The translations under genes were made by a program, and so were the position numbers. From Bacteroides sp. ET71 (lineage in GTDB: Bacteria > Bacteroidota > Bacteroidia > Bacteroidales > Bacteroidaceae), in contig NZ_JAMBLS010000005.1 in the NCBI RefSeq assembly GCF_023336905.1, positions 62,001 through 126,000 of the forward strand: DNA of 64,000 bases, given 5' to 3'. The notes under the pieces were generated by a model. That model ran no database searches and was not told where the DNA came from. It saw only the letters and a list, made by a program, of their open reading frames with translations. Positions 19,749-28,436 of the stretch are shown here, piece by piece (positions within the stretch are counted from its first letter, which is position 1; every line of letters starts with the position of its first letter).

Positions 19749-21095
19749 ATGAGAACGATTTGTCTTTATTTCGAAATACACCAGATTATTCATCTGAAAC
19801 GTTACCGCTTCTTCGACATAGGTAACGACCACTACTACTACGACGACTATGCCAACGAAGCGGGCATGAACGACGTGGCCGAACGTTCGTACATCCCCGC
19901 CTTAAACACGCTCATCGACATGGTGAAGAAGTCCGAGGGAGCCTTCAAGGTGGCATTGTCCATCTCGGGCGTAGCCTTGGAGCAATTGGAAATCCATGCG
20001 CCGGCCGTCATCGACCTGCTTCACCAGTTGAACGAAACCGGTTGCTGCGAATTTCTGGCCGAGCCCTACTCGCACGGTCTTTCGTCGCTGGTCAACGAAG
20101 ACTGCTTCAAGGAAGAGGTCATGCGCCAGGCTGCCAAGATGAAGCAAATGTTCGGCAAGGCTCCAAAAGTCTTCCGCAACTCCAGCCTGATTTATTCGGA
20201 CGAGATTGGTGCTATGGTGGCAAGCATGGGCTTCAAAGGTATGCTGACAGAAGGTGCGAAGCACGTGTTGGGCTGGAAGAGTCCGCACTATGTGTACCAC
20301 TGCAACATGAACCCGAACCTGAAGCTGCTGTTGCGTGACTATAAGCTGTCCGACGATATCAGCCTGCGCTTCTCCAACTCCGAGTGGAACGAGTTCCCGC
20401 TCTTTGCCGACAGGTACATTGGTTGGATAGACTCCATGCCGCAGGAGGAACAAGTTATCAACATCTTCATGGAACTTAGTGCACTGGGCATCGCACAGCC
20501 TTTGTCGTCCAACATCCTGGAGTTCATCAAGGCGCTGCCTATTTGTGCCAAGGAGAAAGGAATCACCTTCTCCACGCCGAGCGAAGTGATTGCCAAGCTG
20601 AAGTCTGTATCGCAACTGGACGTGCCCGACCCCATGTCGTGGCTGGACGAAGAGCGCGACACGAGCTGCCTGCTGGGCAACGTGATGCAGCGTGAAGCCT
20701 TCAACAAATTGTACAGCGTGGCCGAGCGCATCCACTTGTGCGACGACCGCCGTATCAAGCAAGACTGGGATTACTTGCAGGCCAGCAACAACTTCCGTTT
20801 CATGACTACCAAGAACAGTGGCGTGGGCTTGAACCGGGGCATCTATGAGTCGCCGTACGATGCTTTCACGAATTATATGAACATCTTGGGCGACTTCATC
20901 AGCCGTGTCAATTCGCTGTATCCTGTCGATGTGGATAATGAGGAGCTGAACCCGCTGCTGACCACCATCCGCAACCAGGGTATTGAGATTGAGGAACTGC
21001 GCAAGAAGCTGGAAAAGGCTGAGGCTAAGCTGAAAAAGGAAGAAAAGGCAGCTGCCCCCAAGCGTAAGACTGCGACGAAGAAGACAGAGGCGTAA
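19749..21095 (+). CDS. Glycoside hydrolase family 57 protein (alpha-amylase/glucanotransferase type)
   Basis: 448 residues. A (beta/alpha)7-barrel GH57 domain covers about residues 3-330. The start R-T-I-C-L-Y-F-E-I-H-Q is typical, and the conserved C-E-F-L-A-E-P-Y-S-H segment is present with a later S-D-D-I-S-L-R-F-S. The C-terminal 60 residues form a Lys/Glu-rich coiled coil and a basic A/K tail. Likely an intracellular alpha-amylase or 4-alpha-glucanotransferase remodelling glycogen. Last gene of the operon. Confidence 0.9.
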   Translation: MRTICLYFEIHQIIHLKRYRFFDIGNDHYYYDDYANEAGMNDVAERSYIPALNTLIDMVKKSEGAFKVALSISGVALEQLEIHAPAVIDLLHQLNETGCCEFLAEPYSHGLSSLVNEDCFKEEVMRQAAKMKQMFGKAPKVFRNSSLIYSDEIGAMVASMGFKGMLTEGAKHVLGWKSPHYVYHCNMNPNLKLLLRDYKLSDDISLRFSNSEWNEFPLFADRYIGWIDSMPQEEQVINIFMELSALGIAQPLSSNILEFIKALPICAKEKGITFSTPSEVIAKLKSVSQLDVPDPMSWLDEERDTSCLLGNVMQREAFNKLYSVAERIHLCDDRRIKQDWDYLQASNNFRFMTTKNSGVGLNRGIYESPYDAFTNYMNILGDFISRVNSLYPVDVDNEELNPLLTTIRNQGIEIEELRKKLEKAEAKLKKEEKAAAPKRKTATKKTEA

Positions 21096-21116
21096 GGCGT
21101 CTTTAAGGTTATAAAG

Positions 21117-21153
21117 AGAAAGCCCCATCGGTTTCATGCCGATGGGGCTTTCT
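21117..21153. terminator. Bidirectional terminator, glycogen operon / DUF4270 gene
   Basis: A perfect 15-bp inverted repeat (AGAAAGCCCCATCGG and complement) has a 7-nt loop and A/T-rich flanks. It serves two convergent units. Confidence 0.9.
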
Positions 21154-21174
21154 TATGATGTCATAAGCGTTTGC

Positions 21175-22752
21175 TTACTGTTCCGTTGTGCCGGTGGGCG
21201 AGAAGCTGGTGTAGGTCACTTCCAGCTTCAGCGGGTTTTTCAGCGGAGAGTCGGTACCGCCTTCCCGTTCGGGTCCGCCGTACAGCTTGGCATAGCCCGG
21301 CTCCAAATCGTGTTGGATGTTGATGATGCGCTGTTGGGTACTTTGCGAGGTCTGGTCTCTGGTGACAACGACAGGAACCAGGTAAACCTTGTCCCATTCG
21401 TTCTCTTCCATCCATTTTTCCTCGTCCCAAGCTTCTCCGGCAGCTTCGCGGGCCTGTTGTTTTTCGTTGATACAGTAGCTTATCAGTCGGGCGATGTTGC
21501 CGAAGGTATATTCGTTGGTGCCGGATTCGTTGTGTGTGGCCACGTAGGACGTGATGTCGTCGGGCACTTCGTTGTCTTCGAAAAACTTCTGGTAGTCTTT
21601 CTTGCGCACCAACAGTACTTCGTTGGGGGCAGACATGCTGAAGTCGTATTTGCTCTCCTGGCGGTAGTTGGTGAAGACCAGGCGAGCTCCGTTCAGGGTG
21701 TCGTTGGCCAACTGGTTGTAGATTTCGTCGTAGGGCAGGGTGGCTTGTGTGAAGATGCCTGCGGGCGACTTCAGGTAGGTGCAGTTGGTTTCTTGCAACT
21801 TTTGCTGTATTTTTTCTTCGGCGTTGTAGAAGCGGTTGATTTGTGTCACTTCTTTGGTGGAGGCGAAGAGGGTGTTGGTACTGTAATAGGTGGAGTCCGT
21901 CCCGTCTTGCTTTTTGAGTTTGACGCCGGTGGTGTCGTTGACGTGGAAGAAGTGGAACTGCATCTGCAACTCTACGCCACTGGCGTAGAGGATGGTTCCG
22001 TCGCCTTGGTCTGTGGTCAGGTAGACGCCTTTGAAGATGTTGTTGATAAAGTTGTCCGAACCTTTGAAGTATTCGGGGTTTTCGCGGTAGGGCTTGAGTA
22101 TTCTGTCCTCTCCAAATTCCTTGTTGGGCAGTTTGAAGGCGACGTAGGGCGTGTAGGTGGAATTTCCGTAGGAGTCGGTGGCGTTGCGCACGGAGTCGGG
22201 CACAGAGGCATCGTAGGCTGAATAGGCCACACGTCCCAGCAGGCCGGATTCGTCGTAATACTCCGTCGGGTCAAGGTTGGTATAACGGTTGTCGTAGTCC
22301 AGTGCCTTGTTCAGTTCGTAGGCACTCATGCGGCAGGCGTTGAGCGAGTCGCCGAACCATTCGTTGTAGTACACCACCAGGTGGACGGCGGTTACGCTGT
22401 CGCCGCTCATGATTCCGCTGGCCTTGGTGGGGTTGCCCTGTGCGTCCCGTTCGGTGACGTGGTAGACTTCGGGCAGCGAGAAGTTTTCGGTGCTGTTCAG
22501 TGCGGTGAGGAATCCGGATTCGTAGAATCCGAACTCGGCGTCGGTGTATCGGCCGATGTATCCGGTACTGGTCTTGGCGAACACGGGGCCGGCTTCGACC
22601 GATTGTGTTTCTACGTCGAACGTCACGGTGTGTGCCGACATGTAGTCAGCGTCGGGGTTCAGCATGTCCATGCCCAGTTGGCCGGTTTCTTCGTCGCAAC
22701 TGAAGAGCACGGTTACGGCCATGAGCATCGATGCTATGTATTTCAGTTTCAT
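21175..22752 (-). CDS. DUF4270 family lipoprotein
   Basis: 525 residues. The signal sequence ends in a lipobox (V-L-F-S-C, about residue 19), so it is predicted to be lipid-anchored at the envelope. The body is beta-rich with many Y/N/D/T, as in the Bacteroidetes DUF4270 family, whose function is unknown. It lies 30 bp downstream of the GT5-like gene on the same strand and is probably co-transcribed. Confidence 0.88.
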   Translation of the reverse strand: MKLKYIASMLMAVTVLFSCDEETGQLGMDMLNPDADYMSAHTVTFDVETQSVEAGPVFAKTSTGYIGRYTDAEFGFYESGFLTALNSTENFSLPEVYHVTERDAQGNPTKASGIMSGDSVTAVHLVVYYNEWFGDSLNACRMSAYELNKALDYDNRYTNLDPTEYYDESGLLGRVAYSAYDASVPDSVRNATDSYGNSTYTPYVAFKLPNKEFGEDRILKPYRENPEYFKGSDNFINNIFKGVYLTTDQGDGTILYASGVELQMQFHFFHVNDTTGVKLKKQDGTDSTYYSTNTLFASTKEVTQINRFYNAEEKIQQKLQETNCTYLKSPAGIFTQATLPYDEIYNQLANDTLNGARLVFTNYRQESKYDFSMSAPNEVLLVRKKDYQKFFEDNEVPDDITSYVATHNESGTNEYTFGNIARLISYCINEKQQAREAAGEAWDEEKWMEENEWDKVYLVPVVVTRDQTSQSTQQRIINIQHDLEPGYAKLYGGPEREGGTDSPLKNPLKLEVTYTSFSPTGTTEQ

Positions 22753-22782
22753 AAGTTGTCCGTAGTATTGGGGTCGTATGTT

Positions 22783-23616
22783 TTATTCTTCTTTTTCATC
22801 GCTGTCGTTTCCTCCCAGCAGGTCGTAGAAGTTGTTACATTCGTCGGCGAAGTTGTCGGCTGCATAGGGCAGGAAGGGCTTTCCGCTTTGGCGGGCGTAT
22901 TCCAGCACTTGTTCGTCCACGTGTTCGCTCTGCTGCACGACGCCGTCGGAATAGTCGATGGCCAGTTTGTTGAGGGTCACGAAGTCGACGGGGCTTTTTA
23001 TGTTTGCCAGGTCTTTTTTATTGATTCCTTTCATCAGGACTTTGTTGGCGAAGTTGGGCTCGAAGGATTGCTTCAAGCCGTCCTCGTAGAGCGAGTACAC
23101 CACTTTGCAGTCGCGGAAGGAGGGTTCTTCGTGGTATGCCTTTTTGATGTAGAGGGGTGCCAGGGCGCTCATCCAGCCGTGACAGTGTATGATGTCGGGT
23201 TGCCAGCGCAGTTTTTTGACCGTCTCCAGCACTCCGCGGGCGTAGAAGATGGCGCGTTCGTCGTTGTCTTCATATTCGTTGCCGTTTTCATCGGTCGCTT
23301 CCAGCCGGTTCATGAAGTAGTCGTCGTTGTCGATGAAATAAACCTGCATCCGTGTCGACTGTATGGAAGCCACCTTGATGATGAGGGGGTGGTCGGTGTC
23401 GTCAATGATAAGATTCATGCCGGAGAGGCGTATGACTTCATGCAGTTGGTTTCTGCGTTCGTTGATGTTACCCCATTTAGGCATGAATGTCCTGATTTCA
23501 CGTCCTCTTTCCTGGATGGCCGACGGCAGGTTGCGGCCTGTGAGCGACATTTCTGAATCAGGAAGGTAAGGAGCGATTTCTTGGGTTATGAATAAAACTT
23601 TGTTCACCTTTGTCAT
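22783..23616 (-). CDS. Short glycogen/starch synthase-like protein (GT5 N-terminal domain only)
   Basis: 277 residues from the ATG at 23616; the longer frame to 23673 is excluded by the -7 box at 23649. It matches only the N-terminal GT5 Rossmann domain: K-V-L-F-I-T-Q-E-I-A-P-Y-L, the M-P-K-W-G-N-I-N segment and D-I-I-H-C-H-G-W-M-S-A. The C-terminal nucleotide-binding domain with the E-x7-E motif is absent. The usual K-x-G-G-L loop is replaced by S-E-M-S-L-T-G-R-N-L-P. The acidic tail ends D-S-D-E-K-E-E. Catalysis as an ADP-glucose synthase is doubtful; a regulatory role is possible. Confidence 0.85.
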   Translation of the reverse strand: MTKVNKVLFITQEIAPYLPDSEMSLTGRNLPSAIQERGREIRTFMPKWGNINERRNQLHEVIRLSGMNLIIDDTDHPLIIKVASIQSTRMQVYFIDNDDYFMNRLEATDENGNEYEDNDERAIFYARGVLETVKKLRWQPDIIHCHGWMSALAPLYIKKAYHEEPSFRDCKVVYSLYEDGLKQSFEPNFANKVLMKGINKKDLANIKSPVDFVTLNKLAIDYSDGVVQQSEHVDEQVLEYARQSGKPFLPYAADNFADECNNFYDLLGGNDSDEKEE

Positions 23617-23648
23617 AGTCACAGTCTTCTCTTCTTCGTTTATGTGTG

Positions 23649-23656
23649 CAAAGATA
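23649..23656 (-). promoter_or_regulatory. -7 box of GT5-DUF4270 unit
   Basis: Minus strand TATCTTTG fits TAnnTTTG, 32 nt before the chosen start, and excludes the upstream ATG. Confidence 0.65.
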
Positions 23657-23867
23657 CGAAATTTTTTGCGCAATCGTGTGCTTTCCTTTCTCCAATTATT
23701 CCTTATGTTTTGTTAAGAAGTTGTATTACAGTGGCCTGTATCGGCTTTCCGCCCTCCTTGTCTGCGTGTTTCCGTGCATAAATTTGCGTGTTTTCTTCGT
23801 TATGTGGCAAATAATGACTTATTTTGCACCCGATTTTCCGGCCCGGCCTTTTCACGTTGTTTGGTGC

Positions 23868-23933
23868 GCGTCGGAAGCGCGTTTCCGGTGCGTCAGAAGC
23901 GTGCTTCGTGTGCGTCGGAAGCGTTTCCCTGGG
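23868..23933. repeat. Three-unit 22-bp array upstream of panC
   Basis: GCGTCRGAAG occurs at 23868, 23890 and 23912, an exact 22-bp period, with related intervening sequence including CGTGCTTCGTGTGCG. The same 15-mer occurs in the array at 61059. Confidence 0.75.
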
Positions 23934-23991
23934 GCGGGGTTGCCGGATGGATGTTGAAATGTTGATTTATTTTACATAACTTTTCTGTGCA

Positions 23992-24831
23992 ATGAAAGTA
24001 ATTCATACAGTCGCAGCCTTGCAGGCCGAGTTGTCGGCTTTGCGGGCCGAAGGTAAGAGTGTGGGCCTGGTGCCCACGATGGGGGCCTTGCACGCCGGAC
24101 ATGCCTCGTTGGTGGACCGCAGCGTGCGCGAGAACGACGTGACGGTGGTCAGTGTATTCGTCAACCCCACGCAGTTCAATGACAAGAATGATTTGCTGAA
24201 GTATCCGCGCACGCTGGAGGCTGACTGCCGTCTGCTTGAGCAACACGGTGCTGCCATCGCCTTTGCCCCGTCGGTAGAGGAGGTTTATCCTGAGCCGGAC
24301 ACGCGCCAGTTCAGCTACGCGCCGCTCGACACGGTGATGGAGGGCAAATACCGTCCCGGCCATTTCAACGGCGTGTGCCAGGTGGTGAGCAAGCTCTTCG
24401 ACATGGTGAAGCCCGACCGCGCTTACTTTGGCGAGAAGGATTTCCAGCAACTGGCCATTGTCCGCGAGATGGTGCGGCAGATGCACTTCCCCCTCCAGAT
24501 TGTGGGTTGTCCGATAGTCCGCGAAGCCGACGGCTTGGCCTTGAGCAGCCGCAACAAGCGCCTGACGCCCGAACAGCGCACCGAGGCTCTGCAAATCTCG
24601 CAGACGCTCTTTGCCAGCGTGGACTATGCCAAGACGCATACGGTGCAGGAGACCCGGCAGTTTGTGGAAGACCGCATCGCCCAGGCTCCCGGCCTGACGC
24701 TGGAGTATTTTGAATTGGTGGACGGCAACACGCTGCAAAGCATTGCCGACTGGAAGGATACGACGTATCCCGTGGGCTGCATCACCGTGTTCTGCGGAGA
24801 AGTCCGCCTGATTGATAACATAAAATATTGA
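23992..24831 (+). CDS. panC: Pantothenate synthetase (pantoate-beta-alanine ligase)
   Basis: 279 residues. Joins pantoate and beta-alanine using ATP in coenzyme A biosynthesis. The nucleotidyl-transferase motif [10 protein letters not shown] is at 29-38. F-G-E-K-D-F-Q-Q-L and the K-M-S-K-S equivalent L-S-S-R-N-K are present. panD, which supplies beta-alanine, follows after a repeat-containing 99-bp spacer, so the two genes form a functional pair. Confidence 0.97.
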   Translation: MKVIHTVAALQAELSALRAEGKSVGLVPTMGALHAGHASLVDRSVRENDVTVVSVFVNPTQFNDKNDLLKYPRTLEADCRLLEQHGAAIAFAPSVEEVYPEPDTRQFSYAPLDTVMEGKYRPGHFNGVCQVVSKLFDMVKPDRAYFGEKDFQQLAIVREMVRQMHFPLQIVGCPIVREADGLALSSRNKRLTPEQRTEALQISQTLFASVDYAKTHTVQETRQFVEDRIAQAPGLTLEYFELVDGNTLQSIADWKDTTYPVGCITVFCGEVRLIDNIKY

Positions 24832-24848
24832 ATTGAGTGGACGAGTTG

Positions 24849-24900
24849 ACAAGTTGACGAGGCTTCAGGTCATGAGGCTCTTGTAGTCTCGTTAACTTGT
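24849..24900. repeat. Imperfect inverted repeat between panC and panD
   Basis: ACAAGTTGACGAG (24849) pairs with CTCGTTAACTTGT (24888), 12 of 13 positions, around a 26-nt loop. Further GTTGAC/GTCAAC copies flank it. No T-run follows, so read-through into panD is expected. Confidence 0.6.
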
Positions 24901-24930
24901 TCCCTTTGTCAACTGCTAAAATAAAAAAAG

Positions 24931-25281
24931 ATGTTTATTGAAGTTCTGAAATCGAAAATCCATTGCGCCCGCGTCACCGAGGCCAACCTCAACTACATGG
25001 GCAGCATCACCATCGACGAAGACCTGCTGGACGCTGCCAACATGATTGCCGGCGAGAAGGTGGCCATCGTGGACAACAACAACGGCGAGCGCTTCGAGAC
25101 CTACATCATCAAGGGCGAACGCGGCTCGGGCTGCATCTGCCTGAACGGCGCCGCTGCCCGCAAGGTACAGCCGGATGACATCGTCATCATCATGTCCTAC
25201 GCCCTGATGGACTTCGAGGAGGCCAAGACGTTCAAGCCGACGGTCATCTTCCCCGACCCGGCGACGAACAAGCTGGTGTAA
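24931..25281 (+). CDS. panD: Aspartate 1-decarboxylase (pyruvoyl-dependent proenzyme)
   Basis: 116 residues. Makes beta-alanine from aspartate. The self-cleavage site G-S lies in [10 protein letters not shown] (cleavage between residues 24 and 25), producing the pyruvoyl cofactor at the new N-terminus. K9 and the downstream N-G-A-A-A-R-K motif are conserved. Pairs functionally with panC. Confidence 0.97.
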   Translation: MFIEVLKSKIHCARVTEANLNYMGSITIDEDLLDAANMIAGEKVAIVDNNNGERFETYIIKGERGSGCICLNGAAARKVQPDDIVIIMSYALMDFEEAKTFKPTVIFPDPATNKLV

Positions 25282-25377
25282 ACGTATTTCTATATGAGAA
25301 GCGGCATAGACGTTTCCTGGTTTGGCGGGGAGTGTCTGTGCCGTCATTATTTTATGTATCTTCTTAAGTAGAATTTT

Positions 25378-26022
25378 ATGGCACTATATCAGATTTTGGC
25401 TGACTTTAAGCGGCCGTCTTCCGAAAAAGAACTGACGGAAAGTTTTTCTCGTTTGGCTCCCCATTTTATTTACGGCGGCTACATTAATGTCCGTGATGTA
25501 TATCGGGTGTATATCTGCACTGTTGAGTTTTATTTTCACGATGAGAAAGAACGCGCGAATCCTATTAAAGATTTCATCGTGTATCATCGTAATCGCCCGG
25601 AAAAAGGTATTGTCGTACCCTATTTCCCACTGATGACATTGCATGCTCATGTTTCCGGTTTTGACATTACGTTTGAGAACGAGGAACAAGGTTATCGGGC
25701 CTCTGCCTTGATACGCGAATATTCCGTGTTTGATGTCAATAACAATCGCTTTTTGGAGTTAAAGAAAAACAATCGCGATGACCGTTCTACTTATTTATAT
25801 GATTATCTCAACGGTTTTTCGCTTGCTGGTGATAGCGGTGTTCGTTGGGTAGACGAAGAGCGTTTTCCACGTAAGTCCTTGCTGCAAGGTCGACGTTGCC
25901 GGGTGTGTGCATACTGGGAGACTGGTAATCCTCAAGAACCCTATAGGAAGATTGACGGAGTACCAGACGATCGACCGTGGAGTTTCAAATTGAATGATGA
26001 TATATGCTTACCGACCGACTGA
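25378..26022 (+). CDS. Uncharacterised protein, paired with deiminase-like gene
   Basis: 214 residues, soluble, no signal or membrane segment. Recognisable blocks are V-E-F-Y-F-H-D-E-K-E-R, V-Y-H-R-N-R, H-V-S-G-F-D-I-T-F and A-S-A-L-I-R-E-Y. The order E-F-Y / Y-H-R / S-G-x-D-I-T-F / L-I-R recalls a family of hypothetical proteins I have seen in other phyla, but I cannot name a domain. Base composition is clearly lower in GC than the neighbours. Its 3' end overlaps the deiminase-like gene by 19 bp, so the two are coupled. Confidence 0.7.
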   Translation: MALYQILADFKRPSSEKELTESFSRLAPHFIYGGYINVRDVYRVYICTVEFYFHDEKERANPIKDFIVYHRNRPEKGIVVPYFPLMTLHAHVSGFDITFENEEQGYRASALIREYSVFDVNNNRFLELKKNNRDDRSTYLYDYLNGFSLAGDSGVRWVDEERFPRKSLLQGRRCRVCAYWETGNPQEPYRKIDGVPDDRPWSFKLNDDICLPTD

Positions 26023-26831
26023 CTAATCAGGTTTATTTTTCAGAATGGATTCGACAAGATTTTCCTGTTACTTTTGCCAATGTGTGTCGGCTGTTGGAGA
26101 AGCACGGAGTGAAGTATGGTTTGTTGCCGCATACGCGGGACTATTGGTGTCGTGACTATATGCCGGTGCAAGTGACTGATCAGAAATTTGTTCGCTATAC
26201 TTATTATCCGGATTATCTGAGGAGTAGAAGGAATCGTCCATTTATTACCAATCCTGACAGGACCTTGGATGAGTTGGGCATTAAGTCGGTGCAGTCAGCA
26301 CTCATTATTGATGGTGGTAATGTGGTTAAGTGCTCTCAGAACATCATCATGACCGAGAAGGTCTTTTGGGAAAACCAACAATTGTCCCCTCGGGTCGTAG
26401 TTGCTGAACTCGAAAGGTTGTTTGAGTGCGAAATAGTGTTCTTGCCTTGGGATCGATCAGAACCTTATGGACATGCAGACGGTATCGTGAGGTGGGTGGC
26501 CGATGATGTTGTTTTGCTGACTGCCTACGAACAGTCCCGTCATTTTGCTCGTAAGTTTCGTGAGGCGTTGGAGCGTCATTTCAATGTCATTCCATTGGTC
26601 TATACTACCCGTCCGCGTAGTAGAAATCTGACTTGGGCTTATATAAACTTTCTTCAGACTCAAGATGTAATTCTTGTTCCTGCGTTTGGCATCAAAGAGG
26701 ATGTGCAGGCTATGAGACAATTTGAAGAAGTTTTTTCTGATTATCGGGGACGGATAGAACAGGTCGATGTCTCGGATATAGTTGGCTATGGGGGTGCTTT
26801 GAATTGCATTTCATGGAATATAAAGGTATAA
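26004..26831 (+). CDS. Agmatine deiminase/peptidylarginine deiminase-family protein
   Basis: 275 residues, shorter than the roughly 350-residue agmatine deiminases. Guanidino-group-modifying enzyme signatures are present in order: W-C-R-D-Y-M-P (48-54), D-G-G-N (103-106), H-A-D-G (H157, D159) and the C-terminal G-G-A-L-N-C-I-S with the presumed nucleophile C268, so it could be active. The start overlaps the preceding gene by 19 bp. AT-richer and differently coded than its surroundings, suggesting acquisition. The substrate is unknown; the unusual partner gene argues against assuming simple agmatine use. Confidence 0.82.
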   Translation: MLTDRLTNQVYFSEWIRQDFPVTFANVCRLLEKHGVKYGLLPHTRDYWCRDYMPVQVTDQKFVRYTYYPDYLRSRRNRPFITNPDRTLDELGIKSVQSALIIDGGNVVKCSQNIIMTEKVFWENQQLSPRVVVAELERLFECEIVFLPWDRSEPYGHADGIVRWVADDVVLLTAYEQSRHFARKFREALERHFNVIPLVYTTRPRSRNLTWAYINFLQTQDVILVPAFGIKEDVQAMRQFEEVFSDYRGRIEQVDVSDIVGYGGALNCISWNIKV

Positions 26832-26967
26832 AGAAAGCCTCTCCTGCAACGCTCGGTAGAAGCAAGTAGGTGAGACTTCTTTGTTGGTACTTGTCTTATT
26901 TGAGCAATCTACGCTTGTTTATGATGCTAAAAAATTTCTCTTCTCCAAGATTGGGCAGTTCTCCACA

Positions 26968-27567
26968 TCAGGGTACGAACCAGTAATCCCCTCCATCTTC
27001 TCCTTCCTGTAGGTACCCACCGCGCGGCACTTGCCGCCAGGCGCAAAGTGCGTTCATGTAGTCGGGGCATGGCCCTACGGCTCCCATGATGGCGCAGCCC
27101 CAGCACAACGAAGCCAAGGCTTTGGCATCGGCCGGACAGAGTAGGAAGATAATCCACGGAAGGATGCAGAGCAGCATCGGCAGCAGACACATTACGAAAT
27201 ACCTTCCACGGCCGATGGGTGCTCCGCAATCCATATAGAAAAGAAACCGTTTGTAAAGCACGCCGATGTGCGCCGTGGCCATCTTGGGATAGACACAAGC
27301 GTGCAAGTATTCGTGCAAGGGTCCCAGTAGCAGAGCCAATGCCATACCCGCCACTATCCACGGCTTGTCCCGCATGTCTGTTTGAAGGAAACTGTTCTTT
27401 AGATACAGTGAAGCCAATACGGGCAGATAGACGGGCGCAGCCAGCAAGATGGCTTTCAGCCAGTAGTGCCGCCGGGGGACAATCAGAGGCCGGGCGTCGG
27501 GCGGCAACGGTCGGCGTGGGGCACGAATGACGTGCTCGGTAAAACCTTTCCAGATAATCTTTGCCAT
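26968..27567 (-). CDS. DUF3267 putative membrane zinc peptidase
   Basis: 199 residues with about four hydrophobic segments. A gluzincin-like H-E-Y-L-H-A motif (in G-P-L-H-E-Y-L-H-A-C-V-Y) sits just after the second membrane segment, and a later N/D-rich loop could carry a third ligand. DUF3267 proteins are predicted inner-membrane zincins with unknown substrates. It stands alone between the deiminase pair (convergent) and sodB (same strand, 77 bp upstream). Confidence 0.8.
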   Translation of the reverse strand: MAKIIWKGFTEHVIRAPRRPLPPDARPLIVPRRHYWLKAILLAAPVYLPVLASLYLKNSFLQTDMRDKPWIVAGMALALLLGPLHEYLHACVYPKMATAHIGVLYKRFLFYMDCGAPIGRGRYFVMCLLPMLLCILPWIIFLLCPADAKALASLCWGCAIMGAVGPCPDYMNALCAWRQVPRGGYLQEGEDGGDYWFVP

Positions 27568-27644
27568 GGCATATCTTTTCTATAAGTCAAAATAGTACGC
27601 ACTTGGTATGGGCATTGTCCTTCCTTGAGGGGAAGAAGGCGGGT

Positions 27645-28226
27645 TTATAGCCTGTTGCCTACGGCTTGCCAGTTGATGATGTCCCAAAGGCGCTTCACAT
27701 GGTCGGCGCGGCGGTTGCGGTAGTCGATGTAGTAGGCATGTTCCCATACGTCTATGCAGAGCAAGGGGGTGTCGCCCCGGCGCAACGGATTGCCTGCATT
27801 ACTTTCTTGGGTAATTTGCAGGGTTCCCTCCTTGCTTAGTGACAGCCATGCCCATCCCGAGCCGAAGAGGCCGATGGCGGCTTTTTCCATTTGTTCTTTT
27901 AGGTTGTCCAGGCTGCCGAAATCGCGGTAGATAAGTTCGGCCAGCCGGCCTTCCGGTGCTTGTGCCTGATGGGGCGTGGTGAATTGCAGAAAATAGAGCG
28001 TGTGGTTGAGCACTTGTCCGGCGTTGTTGAAGATGGCGCCATCGGGAGCAGTGGCCACGATGTCTTCCACTTCCTTTTGTTCATAGGCTGTGCCTGCGGT
28101 CAGGTTTGTCAGGTTTGTCACATAGGTTTGCAGGTGTTTGCCGTAATGATAAGTCAGGGTTTCGGCACTGATGACCGGTTCCAGTCCGTTGTTTGGATAG
28201 GGCAGTTTGGGCATTTCGTTCTTCAT
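27645..28226 (-). CDS. sodB: Superoxide dismutase (Fe/Mn type)
   Basis: 193 residues. Metal ligands are H27, H75, D159 and H163 (D-V-W-E-H), with the second-shell H31 in Y-H-Y-G-K-H. The G-S-G-W-A-W-L motif is intact. Bacteroides enzymes of this type are iron or cambialistic; the metal cannot be decided here. An internal ATG four codons in is a possible alternative start. It has its own promoter (28291) and a leader resembling that of gap. Confidence 0.96.
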   Translation of the reverse strand: MKNEMPKLPYPNNGLEPVISAETLTYHYGKHLQTYVTNLTNLTAGTAYEQKEVEDIVATAPDGAIFNNAGQVLNHTLYFLQFTTPHQAQAPEGRLAELIYRDFGSLDNLKEQMEKAAIGLFGSGWAWLSLSKEGTLQITQESNAGNPLRRGDTPLLCIDVWEHAYYIDYRNRRADHVKRLWDIINWQAVGNRL

Positions 28227-28290
28227 GACATAAAAGTTTTTAAAAGATTATAGTGTTTTGTGCCTTGGGTTTATGGAAACCATGGCTTTG

Positions 28291-28298
28291 CAAAGGTA
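28291..28298 (-). promoter_or_regulatory. -7 box of sodB
   Basis: Minus strand TACCTTTG fits TAnnTTTG and gives a leader of about 60 nt. Confidence 0.6.
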
Positions 28299-28365
28299 GT
28301 ACAATTTTGGGGGAGAAGGAATGGAATGTAGTTATTTATAAGTGTCTAAAAATAAGTATAAGGAA

Positions 28366-28406
28366 AAAAGGCTTACGCTTTCTGTGGAGAAACGCGTAAG
28401 CCTTTA
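28366..28406 (-). terminator. Terminator of NfnAB-type fusion gene
   Basis: A stem of AAGGCTTACGC and complement is extended by TTTCT/AGAAA pairs around a 4-nt loop. On the minus strand it ends in a six-T run. Confidence 0.85.
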
Positions 28407-28436
28407 TCATGTTGTCATTCAGTTAGCCAATCAGTT

